Below, in pieces: positions 24,758 through 33,492 of a stretch of DNA of 64,000 nucleotides. Source of the DNA: an uncultured Chloroflexota bacterium (lineage in GTDB: Bacteria; Chloroflexota; Chloroflexia; Thermomicrobiales; UBA6265); the NCBI GenBank assembly GCA_937901745.1, contig CALGSZ010000032.1:1-64000 (forward strand), written 5' to 3'. Below the pieces are notes generated by a model, which saw only the letters and a program-made list of their open reading frames with translations, was not told the origin of the DNA and ran no database searches. Each line of letters begins with the position of its first letter. Position 1 is the first letter of the stretch. The translations under genes and the position numbers were made by a program.

Positions 24758-24969
24758 AACCCCTTTTCACCGGTACGTCATGACGCGGCGAGGAGCATAC
24801 GGTCAGGCGCGGCGGCTGTAAACAGCGGGCATGGCATGGCGACGGTCCGGAACGCCGTCTAAGGTGGCACCAGTCGTGCGGTTGATCGGCCGGGCACGCT
24901 GAGCCCGGCGCAGCAACGGCACAGTCATCGCTCTCGCCGCGTGCGGGAGGCAGAGAAGGAGGAAACTCG

Positions 24970-25944
24970 ATGCGGCAGCTGTCCCTCATCGTCGCACTGG
25001 CGATGCTCATGGTCGGCGGCATCGTGGCGCAGAGCGTCAGCGCCCAAGACGGCACGCCAGCCCCGGAGACGCCCGAGCCGACGGCGCCCGGCCAGATGAC
25101 GGTTCCCCTCGCCATCGGTCTCTTCGAAAGTGTGCCGGACGCGCCTGTCGCCTTCTATCTCAGCCTCGCCACCTTCCCGCCCGGCGCCAGCACCCCTCCC
25201 GAACCGGACCCAGGTCCTTCGATGACCTACGTGCAATCCGGGCAGCTCCGCTTCGAGATCGAAGGGCCCGCGACGGTCACCCGCCTCGATGTCGGCCCGC
25301 AGCCAGCAACGGGCGAAGTGACCGTTGGCGCTGGCGACTGGGTCGTCGTTCCCATGGGAGTCCCGTTCCGAGTGCTGAATGAGGGGAGCGAGTACGCCGT
25401 CGCCCTCGTCGCCGGTTTGCTTCCCCTCGAGACCGTCACCGGAGCAACGCCAAGCGCCGAGGAGGCGACGCCAATTGCCTCGCCCGAAGGCACGCCGTCG
25501 GCACTGGCCTCTCCGGAAGGGACGACCCCAGAGTTCATTTTCGAGCCGCTGGCCGGTGGCGTGATCACCGAGTTGCCACCCGCGCCGCTCGCGGTCGCCC
25601 TGCTCCGCCTGACCTACGATCCCGGCGCCGGCGACCCGATACCGTCGCAGAACGCCGGTCCATTGATCGGGTATGTCGAGAATGGTCAAATCGGCTACAC
25701 GCTAGCCAGCGGCCAAGCGACAACCGGCAAGGCTGGCTCGCTCGAGTTCACCGAGGCGCCCGTCGGCCAAGAAGTGATCCTCAACCCCGGCGATTGGCTC
25801 TTCGAGCAGGCCGGGGCAGCAAGCCAAGGCCGGAACACCGACGGCGCCGGAGCGAGCGTCTTGTTGGCGATTCTCGCGCCGCCGGACGCCTTCCTCATTC
25901 CGCAGCCGACGACCGATCCGGCCGCGAGTCCGGTCGCCGGGTGA
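24970..25944 (+). CDS. Secreted bicupin protein
   Basis: 324 residues from ATG 24970, with GAAGGAGG seven bases upstream. A signal peptide (LSLIVALAMLMVGGIVAQSVSA) is followed by a Pro/Thr spacer and two cupin domains. The first (about 45-150) has FPPGASTPPEPDPGPSMTYV; the second (about 190-300) has YDPGAGDPIPSQNAGPLIGYVENG and GDWLFEQAG. A low-complexity linker with SPEGT repeats joins them. Metal-binding His are mostly missing, so the domains may be binding modules rather than enzymes. A GC-rich hairpin follows the stop. Confidence 0.78.
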   Translation: MRQLSLIVALAMLMVGGIVAQSVSAQDGTPAPETPEPTAPGQMTVPLAIGLFESVPDAPVAFYLSLATFPPGASTPPEPDPGPSMTYVQSGQLRFEIEGPATVTRLDVGPQPATGEVTVGAGDWVVVPMGVPFRVLNEGSEYAVALVAGLLPLETVTGATPSAEEATPIASPEGTPSALASPEGTTPEFIFEPLAGGVITELPPAPLAVALLRLTYDPGAGDPIPSQNAGPLIGYVENGQIGYTLASGQATTGKAGSLEFTEAPVGQEVILNPGDWLFEQAGAASQGRNTDGAGASVLLAILAPPDAFLIPQPTTDPAASPVAG

Positions 25945-25959
25945 TAATTCGCTTCGGAG

Positions 25960-25996
25960 CCGGGCGTCGCGCGGCTTGCGCGGATGCGACGCCCGG
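25960..25996. terminator. GC-rich hairpin after the bicupin gene
   Basis: Arms CCGGGCGTCGC (25960-25970) and GCGACGCCCGG (25986-25996) form a perfect 11-bp stem with a 15-base loop, 16 bases after the bicupin stop. There is no T-run, so termination would be weak or Rho-assisted. Confidence 0.5.
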
Positions 25997-26022
25997 GTCA
26001 GCGCGGCTATATCCAGCGCGGT

Positions 26023-26051
26023 TTGACGCTCGCGCGGGAGATTGCTAATGT
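26023..26051 (+). promoter_or_regulatory. Probable promoter of the dxs operon
   Basis: TTGACG at 26023-26028, a 17-base spacer and TAATGT at 26046-26051, close to the consensus -35 and -10. It lies 135 bases before dxs, just past the hairpin that closes the preceding gene. It would transcribe dxs, rsmG and the DUF402 gene together. Confidence 0.55.
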
Positions 26052-26186
26052 CACCAAGCGCCATCGCATTCATGGCGCGGAACTGCCGGCAATGGCGCCG
26101 GCGTCCAACACTGGACACCGAGCCCAGCGCCGCATCCCTGGGCGCCGCTCGTTTACCGCTCCGCGCCCAGACGGAGTCAAGACTGG

Positions 26187-28151
26187 ATGACCAACCGCAT
26201 TCTCGATCAGATTGAGGGCCCGGCCGATCTCAAGGACCGGTCCCTCGCCGATTTGACTCAGCTTGCCAGCGAGATTCGCGAGGAGCTCATTCGCGTCGTC
26301 ACCGTCACGGGTGGGCACCTCGGCGCGTCCCTTGGTACCGTCGAGCTGGCGATCGCCTTGCACTATGTATTCGACTCCCCGCGCGATCCGCTCGTCTGGG
26401 ACGTCGGGCACCAGGCCTATGCACACAAGCTCCTGACCGGTCGCCGGGACCGCTTCCATACCCTTCGGCAGGAAGGCGGACTTTCCGGCTTCCTCTCGCG
26501 CGATGAATCGCCCCACGACGCCTTTGGCGCCGGCCACGCTTCCACGGCAATCTCTGCCGCGCTCGGAATGGCCGTCGCGATGCAGCGAAAGCCAGCCGAC
26601 GAGCGGGGACGGGTCGTCGCCATCGTCGGGGACGGCGCGCTGACCGGCGGTATGGCCTTCGAGGGGTTGAACAACGCGGGATCGCTCAACATCCCGCTGA
26701 TCGTCGTTCTCAACGACAATGAGATGTCGATCGCGCCCAACGTCGGCGCGATTTCTCGCTACCTCGACCGTGTCCGCACCGACCCGCGCTACGGCTGGGC
26801 GAAGCACGTCATCGCCGGCGTCACCGAGAAGCTGCCGCAGGGCGATCTGCTGCTCGAGCTTGGTGTGCGCTGGAAGGACTCGGTCAAGGAGTTCGTCTAC
26901 CACGCGCAGATCTGGGAGGAGCTCGGCTTCACCTATCTCGGGCCGATCCCCGGTCACGATCTGCGGGCGCTGATCGAGGCGCTGCGGCAAGCGCGCAAAG
27001 TCAACGGCCCAGTCTTCCTCCACATCGTCACCCAGAAAGGCAAGGGCTTCGCCGCGGCCGAGACCGATGCCGAGCGTGGCCACGCGGTCTCGGCGATGAC
27101 CGCGCCCCGGCCGGAAGGGACGCCTCCGCCGCCGCCTCGCTACCAAGACGTTTTCGCGCAGACGGTGATCGAGCTGATGAACGAGGATCCGAACCTCGTC
27201 GCGATCACCGCCGCGATGCCGAGCGGCACTTCCCTCGGCAAGGTCGCCAAGGTACACCCCGACCGCGTCTTCGACGTCGGAATCGCCGAGCAGCACGCGG
27301 TCACCTTCGCCGCCGGCCTGGCGACCCAGGGAATCCGTCCGATTTGCGCGATCTACTCGACCTTCCTGCAGCGCGCCTACGACCAGATCATCCATGACGT
27401 CTGCTTGCAGCGGCTGCCGGTCGTCTTTGCGCTGGACCGTGCCGGGTTTGCCGGCGACGACGGCCGCACGCATCACGGCATCTACGACCTGACCTACCTG
27501 CGCTGCCTGCCCGGCATGACGATCATGGCGCCGAAAGACGAGAACGAGCTTCGGCACATGCTGAAGACGGCAGTGGAGCACCCAGGTCCGATCGCCGTCC
27601 GCTATCCGCGCGGCTCCGGCGTCGGCGTTCCGACCGATGAGCCGCTCCACTCACTCCCGATCGGCCGCGCCGAGCTGCTGCGCGAGGGCCAGGATGTCGC
27701 CATCCTCGCCGTCGGAGCGATGGTGCTTCCCGCCGAGCGTGCCGCCGAGATCCTCGCGGCCGAGGGGATTCGCGCCAGCGTCGTCAACGCCCGCTTCATC
27801 AAGCCGCTCGACGAGACGCTGATCCTGGAGCTGGCCCGTAGCTGCGGTGCCGTCGTGACCGTCGAAGAGAGCTCGATCCGCGGCGGCTTCGGGAGCGCCG
27901 TCCTCGAGCTGCTTGCCGAGCACGACGTCCGCGTCCCGGTGCGCACGCTGGCCGTGCCGGACCGCATCTTCGAGCAGGCCTCTCAAGCTCGCCTCCGCGA
28001 GATGGCTGGCCTCTCCTATAAGGACATCGCCGCCGCGGCGCGATCCGCGATCGAGACGGCACGGCGGGATCAGTCGCTCTCCCTGACCCGCTTGGAACGG
28101 GAGGGAGGTCTGGAGCATGCCGCACCCTCCCCCACCCGGTCATCCTCGTAG
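26187..28151 (+). CDS. dxs: 1-deoxy-D-xylulose-5-phosphate synthase
   Basis: 654 residues. It condenses pyruvate and glyceraldehyde 3-phosphate in the first step of the methylerythritol phosphate pathway to isoprenoids, using thiamine diphosphate. The N-terminal SGHLGASLGTVEL-like motif reads TGGHLGASLGTVELAIALHY, and the WDVGHQAYAHK and TPP-binding GDGALTGGMAFEGLNN motifs are intact. The transketolase middle domain contains FDVGIAEQHAVTFAAGLA and ALDRAGFAGDDGRTHHG. Length is about normal. The stop lies inside the rsmG start region, overlapping it by 35 bases, so the two are translated together. Confidence 0.97.
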   Translation: MTNRILDQIEGPADLKDRSLADLTQLASEIREELIRVVTVTGGHLGASLGTVELAIALHYVFDSPRDPLVWDVGHQAYAHKLLTGRRDRFHTLRQEGGLSGFLSRDESPHDAFGAGHASTAISAALGMAVAMQRKPADERGRVVAIVGDGALTGGMAFEGLNNAGSLNIPLIVVLNDNEMSIAPNVGAISRYLDRVRTDPRYGWAKHVIAGVTEKLPQGDLLLELGVRWKDSVKEFVYHAQIWEELGFTYLGPIPGHDLRALIEALRQARKVNGPVFLHIVTQKGKGFAAAETDAERGHAVSAMTAPRPEGTPPPPPRYQDVFAQTVIELMNEDPNLVAITAAMPSGTSLGKVAKVHPDRVFDVGIAEQHAVTFAAGLATQGIRPICAIYSTFLQRAYDQIIHDVCLQRLPVVFALDRAGFAGDDGRTHHGIYDLTYLRCLPGMTIMAPKDENELRHMLKTAVEHPGPIAVRYPRGSGVGVPTDEPLHSLPIGRAELLREGQDVAILAVGAMVLPAERAAEILAAEGIRASVVNARFIKPLDETLILELARSCGAVVTVEESSIRGGFGSAVLELLAEHDVRVPVRTLAVPDRIFEQASQARLREMAGLSYKDIAAAARSAIETARRDQSLSLTRLEREGGLEHAAPSPTRSSS

Positions 28152-28950
28152 GGGAGGGACCGGCGTCTATCCCGGGGCGGGCGTCCGCACTGACAGTGAC
28201 GCGTCCCCGGCGGAGGCGGCATCCGTTCCGCGCGAGCTGCCGCCCTCCGTCCGCGAGCATCTCATTCGCTACCGCGACCTCCTCCTCGAATGGAACCAGC
28301 GCCATAACCTGACGGCATTGACCACGCCGGAGGAGGTCGATGCGCGCCTCGTCGCCGAGTCGCTGCGGCTGTTGCCGGCGATCGACGCCTATGCCCGCGA
28401 GCGCCGCGATAAGACCGGCCGCCTTCGCCTGATCGACATCGGCTCTGGCGCCGGGGTGCCTGGACTTATCCTCGCCATCGCCCGGCCCGACCTCTTCGCC
28501 ACCCTCGTCGAGGCAACCGGCAAAAAGGTGGCCTTCCTCGATGCGGCGATCGCCGACCTCGGCCTGGACAATGTCCGCGCTATACACGCCAGGGCCGAAG
28601 ACCTCGCCCGCGACCCAGCGCACCGGGAGCGTTACGACCTCGCGACCGCACGCGCGGTCGGCCCCGTGCCGACGCTGCTGGAGCTGGCGCTCCCCTTCTT
28701 GCGCGTCGGCGGACGGGCACTCTTCCCGAAGGGACCCGATCTCGGCACGGAGCTTGCGGAGGGAGAGCGGGCAGCCAAGACGCTCGGCGGGCAGCTGCTG
28801 AGCGCGGATTTGTTACCGGACGATCCGGCATGGCCTGACTTGCCCGTGACGCGGCTCGTCGTGGCAGCTAAACTAACGAGAACTCCGCATCGCTACCCGC
28901 GACGCGCGGGCATCCCCGCAAAGGAACCGCTCGGGAGGGTAGATAGATGA
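28117..28950 (+). CDS. rsmG: 16S rRNA (guanine-N7) methyltransferase RsmG
   Basis: 277 residues. RsmG methylates G527 of 16S rRNA, near the decoding centre, using SAM. The SAM motif LIDIGSGAGVPGLILAI and the FLDAAIADLGLDNVRAIHARAE region are diagnostic, as is WNQRHNLTALTTPEEV in the N-terminal half. GGGAGG lies 8 bases before ATG 28117. The first 35 residues, Pro/Gly-rich, are longer than usual, and the C-terminus is extended by about 25. It overlaps dxs and the DUF402 gene (ATGA at 28947), so all three look like one operon. Confidence 0.95.
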   Translation: MPHPPPPGHPRRGGTGVYPGAGVRTDSDASPAEAASVPRELPPSVREHLIRYRDLLLEWNQRHNLTALTTPEEVDARLVAESLRLLPAIDAYARERRDKTGRLRLIDIGSGAGVPGLILAIARPDLFATLVEATGKKVAFLDAAIADLGLDNVRAIHARAEDLARDPAHRERYDLATARAVGPVPTLLELALPFLRVGGRALFPKGPDLGTELAEGERAAKTLGGQLLSADLLPDDPAWPDLPVTRLVVAAKLTRTPHRYPRRAGIPAKEPLGRVDR

Positions 28951-29585
28951 ACGGCGTACCGACTCCCATCATCACGACCGCGGCCGATCTCCCCGATCGG
29001 AGCCACTTGGTGACCGCGCCCGCCGGGCGCATTTACTACCGCAAGGAGAAGCTACGCGGCGCCTGCTGGGAGTACGAGATCGACGGCGGCTGGATCACCG
29101 TCCCGACTCCGAGCGGAGTCCGCTCGATTCTCCACCACCGCTTCAGCTTCTATCGGCCGCGCGAGATGGAAGTCCGCACCTGCCGGGGTCGCAAGATTCT
29201 GGCCCGCACCGGCGCCGAGCAGTGGTTCTTCCCTGACCGCTGGTTCTCGCTCCTTCGCTTCACGACCGATGACGATCAGACTTGCGGCTATTACGTCAAC
29301 TTCTCGCATCCCCTCTCCCGGCTCCGGGAGAACTACTATCGCGATCTCGACCTCGAGCTCGATCTCTGGCTCGATCCTGATGGGACCGCGACAGAGCTCG
29401 ACCGCGACGAGTTCAACGAGGAAATCGCGCAGGCGCGCATGCCCGCCGGCTGGGTCTGCGAAGTCGATGCCGCCCTGCGCAGCGTCTGCCGAGCCGTCGC
29501 CGATTCAATTGCGGCCCATGGCCCGGACCTGGACGCCCGCCGCCATCCGGAATCCGGCATTCCGGAATTCATCCTCAACGCCTAG
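28947..29585 (+). CDS. DUF402 domain protein
   Basis: 212 residues overlapping the end of rsmG by 4 bases. The C-terminal half carries the DUF402 pattern: WFFPDRWFSLLRF, CGYYVNFSHPLSRL, YYRDLDLELDLWLDPDG, and DRDEFNEEIAQARMP. DUF402 proteins are related to FomD, which hydrolyses nucleotide intermediates using two metal ions held by Asp/Glu; the acidic run DLDLELDLWLDPDG could hold them. The N-terminal RKEKLRGACWEYEIDGGW fits too. The reaction is unknown here. Confidence 0.85.
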   Translation: MNGVPTPIITTAADLPDRSHLVTAPAGRIYYRKEKLRGACWEYEIDGGWITVPTPSGVRSILHHRFSFYRPREMEVRTCRGRKILARTGAEQWFFPDRWFSLLRFTTDDDQTCGYYVNFSHPLSRLRENYYRDLDLELDLWLDPDGTATELDRDEFNEEIAQARMPAGWVCEVDAALRSVCRAVADSIAAHGPDLDARRHPESGIPEFILNA

Positions 29586-29766
29586 CCACCGCGACCGGCG
29601 AGGCCATCTGGCCCCCCGCACGCCGGGCATAGCCCCGCGCGATCACTGCCTGAATCCTTGGTCGCCTGTCCTAGGGCGGGTCACGATTCAGAGAGATAGG
29701 CAAGCGGGCGCACTTCTTACTCGCCCAATCGACAAAACGGAGAATCGGAGCGATACCGGCGTTCCG

Positions 29767-31341
29767 TTACGGGATCACCTCGAAGTTGTAGACGGCGACC
29801 GCGATGTGCGGCTGGTTCGGACCGATCTCCAAACGGAATGTCCCAGACACATCGTCGAAGGGGAGACCGGGGATAGTGTAGGCGCCGAACCCCGGAGGCA
29901 GCGCCGTCTGCAGCAATCCGTAGGTCCCAAACGGCAGATCGGTCCAAACGAAGCCGCCAGGAGCGGGCGCGGCGGCCGCCACCGACAATGGCGCGGGTAT
30001 CGGTCCAGTCAGCTGGAAGTCGTAGCCTCCGACCTGCATTGGCGGGCAATTCGCTGGCGACTCCTGCCCCTCGGTGACGCTCGCCGGGCAGGCATAGACG
30101 AGGACCGTCACTGAGCCGCGCATCAACGGTCGCAGGTTGTAGATCGTCAGGCCGATCTCTGGAGCTGACTCATCGAGCGTGACCGTGTACCCGGACTCGG
30201 GTGAGCCGCCAACAGCCGCCGAACCGGGGATGAAGTACGACTCATAGCCGGGCGGCAGCGGCGCCTCGACCAATCCATAGGTTCCCAGCGGCAGCCCGGC
30301 CCACCGGTAGCTCATCCCGTCGCTCGTCGCGTCCGCCAGCGTCAGCTGCCGCCCGTCCGGCGCCGTCAGCGTCACGCCAAACTCACCTTGAGCGATCTGG
30401 CAAGCGTCCGCGACCAGATTCTCAATCGTCATCCCCTCGGGGCAGTTCCGCACCATCAGCTGGATAGCCCCCTGTGGTCCTGGTGTAGCGGTCGGCTGCG
30501 GTGTGGCCGTTGGGACCGGCGTCGGAGTTGGGGACGGCGTCGGGGTCGGTGGCGGTGGGATCTCCGGGCCAATCACGGCGACGACATAGGCAGCGCCGGA
30601 CACACCTTGCGCCAGCGGCATCCGCTTGGCCGACGAGTTGGTATTCGGGCTCGGCGCGACCGCCTGAATCTCCAGCTCGCCCGGATCGAAACGCGTTCCC
30701 TCGCCCGCCTGCAGTGTCCGCGCCCGGCCACCGCCCGGCACGATCTCGATCGCGCCGTCCGTCGCTAGCACGATCGTCGGCGAGCCCGTGTCCGGCAGCG
30801 TCGCTTGCTCCCCAATCTCGAGGATGTTGCGGACCAAATCGAGGTCGCGTTTACCAGATGGAGCAGGGAAGGGATCGGTGACGAAGAGCAGCGTCCCCGA
30901 GCCGACATCGTTCGCCTGGTCCGCGGGAACGAGCTCCAGCGAGACGTACCGCGTCGGGCTATCAGTGAGGCTGGCGCGCGCCTGCCGCGTCCCTTCCAGG
31001 ACGAGCAGCGCCTCGCCGGGCGCCAACCTCGCCACGTCCTCGAGCCCTTCCGACGTCTGATTCGAGAGGAGGATCGGCTCATCGCTCGCCAGCACGAAAC
31101 CCAGCTGACGGCGCGCAGGCCGGGCCGAGCCGCGTGGAGGCGCCTGGCGCTCGACGAGTCGCCAAACGACTTGGCCATCGGGTAGCGTGGAAATCCCCTG
31201 CGTCACGACCTGCGCGTGCCCCGTTGCCGGCGAGCCACTGCTTGGGCCGAGTTGCCACGCTCCAGCCGCGCCGAGCGGCATCAATAGGAGCAACACGGCC
31301 GCCATCACCCAGCGCCGCCCTAATCGCCCGCGCCTCGCCAT
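29767..31341 (-). CDS. Secreted protein with two Cna-B/SpaA-like domains and a Pro/Thr linker
   Basis: 524 residues. A signal peptide (WVMAAVLLLLMPLGAAGAW) precedes an N-terminal cupin-like region (about 40-250) with repeated beta strands. Next comes a PTPTPSPTPTPVPT-type linker (about 265-290), then two homologous domains of about 110 residues. Each has the CNA-B pattern GTYGL with TLTAPDG or QLTGP and a closing LTIYNL or VAVYNF. Such domains form stalks on the cell surface. Ser/Thr-rich linkers are often glycosylated. No sortase motif is seen. It faces away from the redoxin gene. Confidence 0.82.
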   Translation of the reverse strand: MARRGRLGRRWVMAAVLLLLMPLGAAGAWQLGPSSGSPATGHAQVVTQGISTLPDGQVVWRLVERQAPPRGSARPARRQLGFVLASDEPILLSNQTSEGLEDVARLAPGEALLVLEGTRQARASLTDSPTRYVSLELVPADQANDVGSGTLLFVTDPFPAPSGKRDLDLVRNILEIGEQATLPDTGSPTIVLATDGAIEIVPGGGRARTLQAGEGTRFDPGELEIQAVAPSPNTNSSAKRMPLAQGVSGAAYVVAVIGPEIPPPPTPTPSPTPTPVPTATPQPTATPGPQGAIQLMVRNCPEGMTIENLVADACQIAQGEFGVTLTAPDGRQLTLADATSDGMSYRWAGLPLGTYGLVEAPLPPGYESYFIPGSAAVGGSPESGYTVTLDESAPEIGLTIYNLRPLMRGSVTVLVYACPASVTEGQESPANCPPMQVGGYDFQLTGPIPAPLSVAAAAPAPGGFVWTDLPFGTYGLLQTALPPGFGAYTIPGLPFDDVSGTFRLEIGPNQPHIAVAVYNFEVIP

Positions 31342-31436
31342 GTCGCCCTCCCGTACTTTCTCGGCCCAGCCCGTTCAGTTGCGTTCGAATGTGGCCAAAT
31401 GGCGACCGAAATCCGGCCACTCTCCAAGGCCCAACC

Positions 31437-31465
31437 TTGTCATGCCCGGCCCGCGCATGTAGCAT
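31437..31465 (+). promoter_or_regulatory. Probable promoter of the redoxin gene
   Basis: TTGTCA at 31437-31442, a 17-base spacer and TAGCAT at 31460-31465. The start codon follows 35 bases later. The match is 5 of 6 for -35 and 4 of 6 for -10. It would also serve the receiver gene downstream if they are co-transcribed. Confidence 0.5.
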
Positions 31466-31500
31466 CCCAAAGATATAGAACGGTGCACGGGAGGGTTGGA

Positions 31501-32004
31501 GTGGCTCCACTCGAAGTCGGCGCCCAGGTGCCGCCGCTTGAGACTGCATTCACGGACGCCGAAGGTCAATCTCATCGCATCGCAGACGCTCTCCGTCGAG
31601 GCCCGGTACTGATCGGTATTTACAAGAGCTCCTGCGGCGCAAGCAAGGCGATGATGCCGATGCTGGAGCGGCTGCACCAGCGCTACGGCGACCAGGGTCT
31701 GACCGTTCTTGGCGTCGCCCAAGATTCGGCCAACATCACCAGGTCATTCGCCCGCCGTTACGGTATCACCTTCCCGCTGCTCGTCGAAGGCGAGGATTAT
31801 CCAATATCCAAGCATTTCGACATCTTCGCTACGCCCACAGTCTACGTCATTCGGCCGGACGGCACGATCGCCTTTACGGCCATGGGATTTCTCCGCGAGC
31901 AGGTCAATGACCTGGGCGCCGCCGTCGCTGCTGAGCTCGGGAGAGCGCCGGAACCGGTGGTGCGGGACGACGAAGAGGAGATCCCGCTCTTCGTTCCTGG
32001 CTGA
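31501..32004 (+). CDS. Redoxin / peroxiredoxin-like thioredoxin-fold protein
   Basis: 167 residues from GTG 31501, with GGGAGG 7 bases upstream; the frame upstream of the GTG is not coding. The thioredoxin fold reads VGAQVPPLETAFTDAEGQ at the start, SCGASKAMMPMLERLHQRYG with a single active-site Cys, then FPLLVEGEDYPISKHFDIFATPTVYVIRPDG. This fits AhpC/TSA or TlpA-type reductases with one Cys, here CGAS, so it may act as a peroxidase or a monothiol reductant. It precedes a lone receiver protein. Confidence 0.88.
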   Translation: MAPLEVGAQVPPLETAFTDAEGQSHRIADALRRGPVLIGIYKSSCGASKAMMPMLERLHQRYGDQGLTVLGVAQDSANITRSFARRYGITFPLLVEGEDYPISKHFDIFATPTVYVIRPDGTIAFTAMGFLREQVNDLGAAVAAELGRAPEPVVRDDEEEIPLFVPG

Positions 32005-32038
32005 CCGAGCAAGCATCTGTCCTAGGGGGGCCCTGGGA

Positions 32039-32476
32039 ATGGATCGGTCACAGTCGGTAGGCGTCGCGCCTCATAGCCAGTCAGCGCCGATGGGGGCGCG
32101 CCACACGCAGCGCCGCCGAATCCTCGTCGTCGATGACGACGCGGCGATTCGCGAGCTGCTCTGCGATCTCCTCGACTCCGAGGGATATGAGGTCGCTGAG
32201 GCGACGAACGGCGCCGAGGCGGTGGAGGCTGTCCGCGCGAATCCGCCAGCGGCGGTCCTGATGGACCTCATGATGCCGATTTGCTCCGGCGCGGAGGCGA
32301 CGGCCATCCTGAAAGGCGATCCGCGCACGGCCCATGTGCCGATTCTCGCCATGAGCGCCGGCCGCAATCTCGCCTCGATCGCCGGCGACATCCCGGTCGA
32401 TGGGTTCGTCGCTAAGCCGTTCGACCTCACCGCCCTGATCGCGACCCTCGATCAACACACACGCCGCGCAAGCTGA
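32039..32476 (+). CDS. Single-domain response regulator (CheY-like)
   Basis: 145 residues from ATG 32039, with AGGGGGG upstream. Almost the whole protein is a receiver domain: acidic Asp32-34 in LVVDDDAAIREL, phospho-acceptor Asp76 in VLMDLMMP, Ser106 in LAMSAG and Lys126 in FVAKPFDL. The N-terminal extra 22 residues are variable. There is no output domain, so it must pass its signal to a partner protein. No complete histidine kinase is nearby; the only kinase in the window is a broken gene about 1.1 kb downstream. Confidence 0.92.
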   Translation: MDRSQSVGVAPHSQSAPMGARHTQRRRILVVDDDAAIRELLCDLLDSEGYEVAEATNGAEAVEAVRANPPAAVLMDLMMPICSGAEATAILKGDPRTAHVPILAMSAGRNLASIAGDIPVDGFVAKPFDLTALIATLDQHTRRAS

Positions 32477-32553
32477 ACCACCACTCCCTTCCCGTAGCGC
32501 CGCCGACCTCACCGATGCGCTACAGTACGGGAGACGCAGGCGGTGGAGGCAGG

Positions 32554-33117
32554 ATGGTATTCCTCGGGAGCCGACAAGATTTCGCACACTTGGGATATGT
32601 CGCGGGACGCTGCCCGCAGTGCGGCGCCAAAGGCATCCTCACTGTCTACGAGGCTAAGCGCCGCCTCACCTTCAACGTCGTCCTCGCGGTCCCCGTCGGC
32701 ACCCAGCACGTGCTCGAATGCCGCTTCTGCGGCGTCCGCTTCGCCGTGCCGAAAGAGCACGAGTCGATCCTCAAGGATCAGCTCATCAGCGCCGACCAAT
32801 TGGCGGACTATGTCGCCCGCCTGCCGAGCGGCGCCGCGGCCAATGGTCCCGGCAAACCAGCCGGCCGCACGCTCTATCAGATTCTTCAGGTCGATCCCGA
32901 CGCCGAGCCCGAAGTCATCGAGGCAGCTTTCAAGCGGCTTGCCTTCAAATACCACCCGGACCGCTCCACCGCGCCGGATGCGGCCGAGCGCATGCGCGAA
33001 TTGATCGCGGCGCGGGACGTCCTCACCGATCCCGCACGCCGCCGCGCGTACGACGCCAGCATTGGCATCGTGCGCAAGCCGCCACGCCCACCCGCCCTCC
33101 GCCCGGACGAAGTCTAA
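32554..33117 (+). CDS. DnaJ-domain protein with an N-terminal zinc ribbon
   Basis: 187 residues from ATG 32554 with GGTGGAGG upstream. The N-terminus holds a zinc-ribbon-like region with two CxxC knuckles (CPQCGAKG and CRFCGVRF, residues about 22-65). After a Gly/Ala linker comes a J domain (YQILQVDPDAEPEVIEAAFKRLAFKYHPDR, with the HPD motif that stimulates DnaK ATPase). The J domain ends at about residue 170 and is followed by a Pro-rich tail. Unlike canonical DnaJ it lacks the Gly/Phe and substrate-binding regions. DnaK is not nearby. Confidence 0.85.
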   Translation: MVFLGSRQDFAHLGYVAGRCPQCGAKGILTVYEAKRRLTFNVVLAVPVGTQHVLECRFCGVRFAVPKEHESILKDQLISADQLADYVARLPSGAAANGPGKPAGRTLYQILQVDPDAEPEVIEAAFKRLAFKYHPDRSTAPDAAERMRELIAARDVLTDPARRRAYDASIGIVRKPPRPPALRPDEV

Positions 33118-33492
33118 GCCTCTCCACACGACCAGCAAACGCCCACGCTCGGGACCAACGCGCCATCACACCGGCAGTCAGTCCGCGACCGTGGAACGAT
33201 CCCACAAACCCGAATAATTCGGGAAAGAAGAGGGACATATTGCCTTATTGCCGTATGATGCGCATGCAACTTGGCGATTTCTGTATGTACGGATAGTGGA
33301 AAGCAGTGAGAAGTTTGCATAGGATGCAGGAGAGATTCAAGTGATCGCCAAGAGCGACCGAGGGGGACATCCGCTCAGGCCATCCCACGCTCGGCACACG
33401 CACGTCCAAGAGCTCTCCGCGCGAGCTGGCCGATCGTCGCGACGATTCAAGAGAGACTCGCCGCGTTTCGACCTACTCGCGGGGAGCGACCG
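33118..33492. other. Lower-GC intergenic region with a palindrome
   Basis: This 375-base stretch is less GC-rich than the rest. It contains CCCGAAT-A-ATTCGGG at 33209-33223, a perfect 7-base inverted repeat, a candidate operator or terminator. A weak TTGGCG...TAGTGG pair at 17-base spacing lies near 33270-33300 and could be the former promoter of the kinase gene. A GTG at 33341 begins an open frame without homology. Confidence 0.4.

Noticed and set aside
26070..27650. Long minus-strand frame opposite dxs
   Set aside because: dxs is unambiguous; the antisense frame has no motif or start context.
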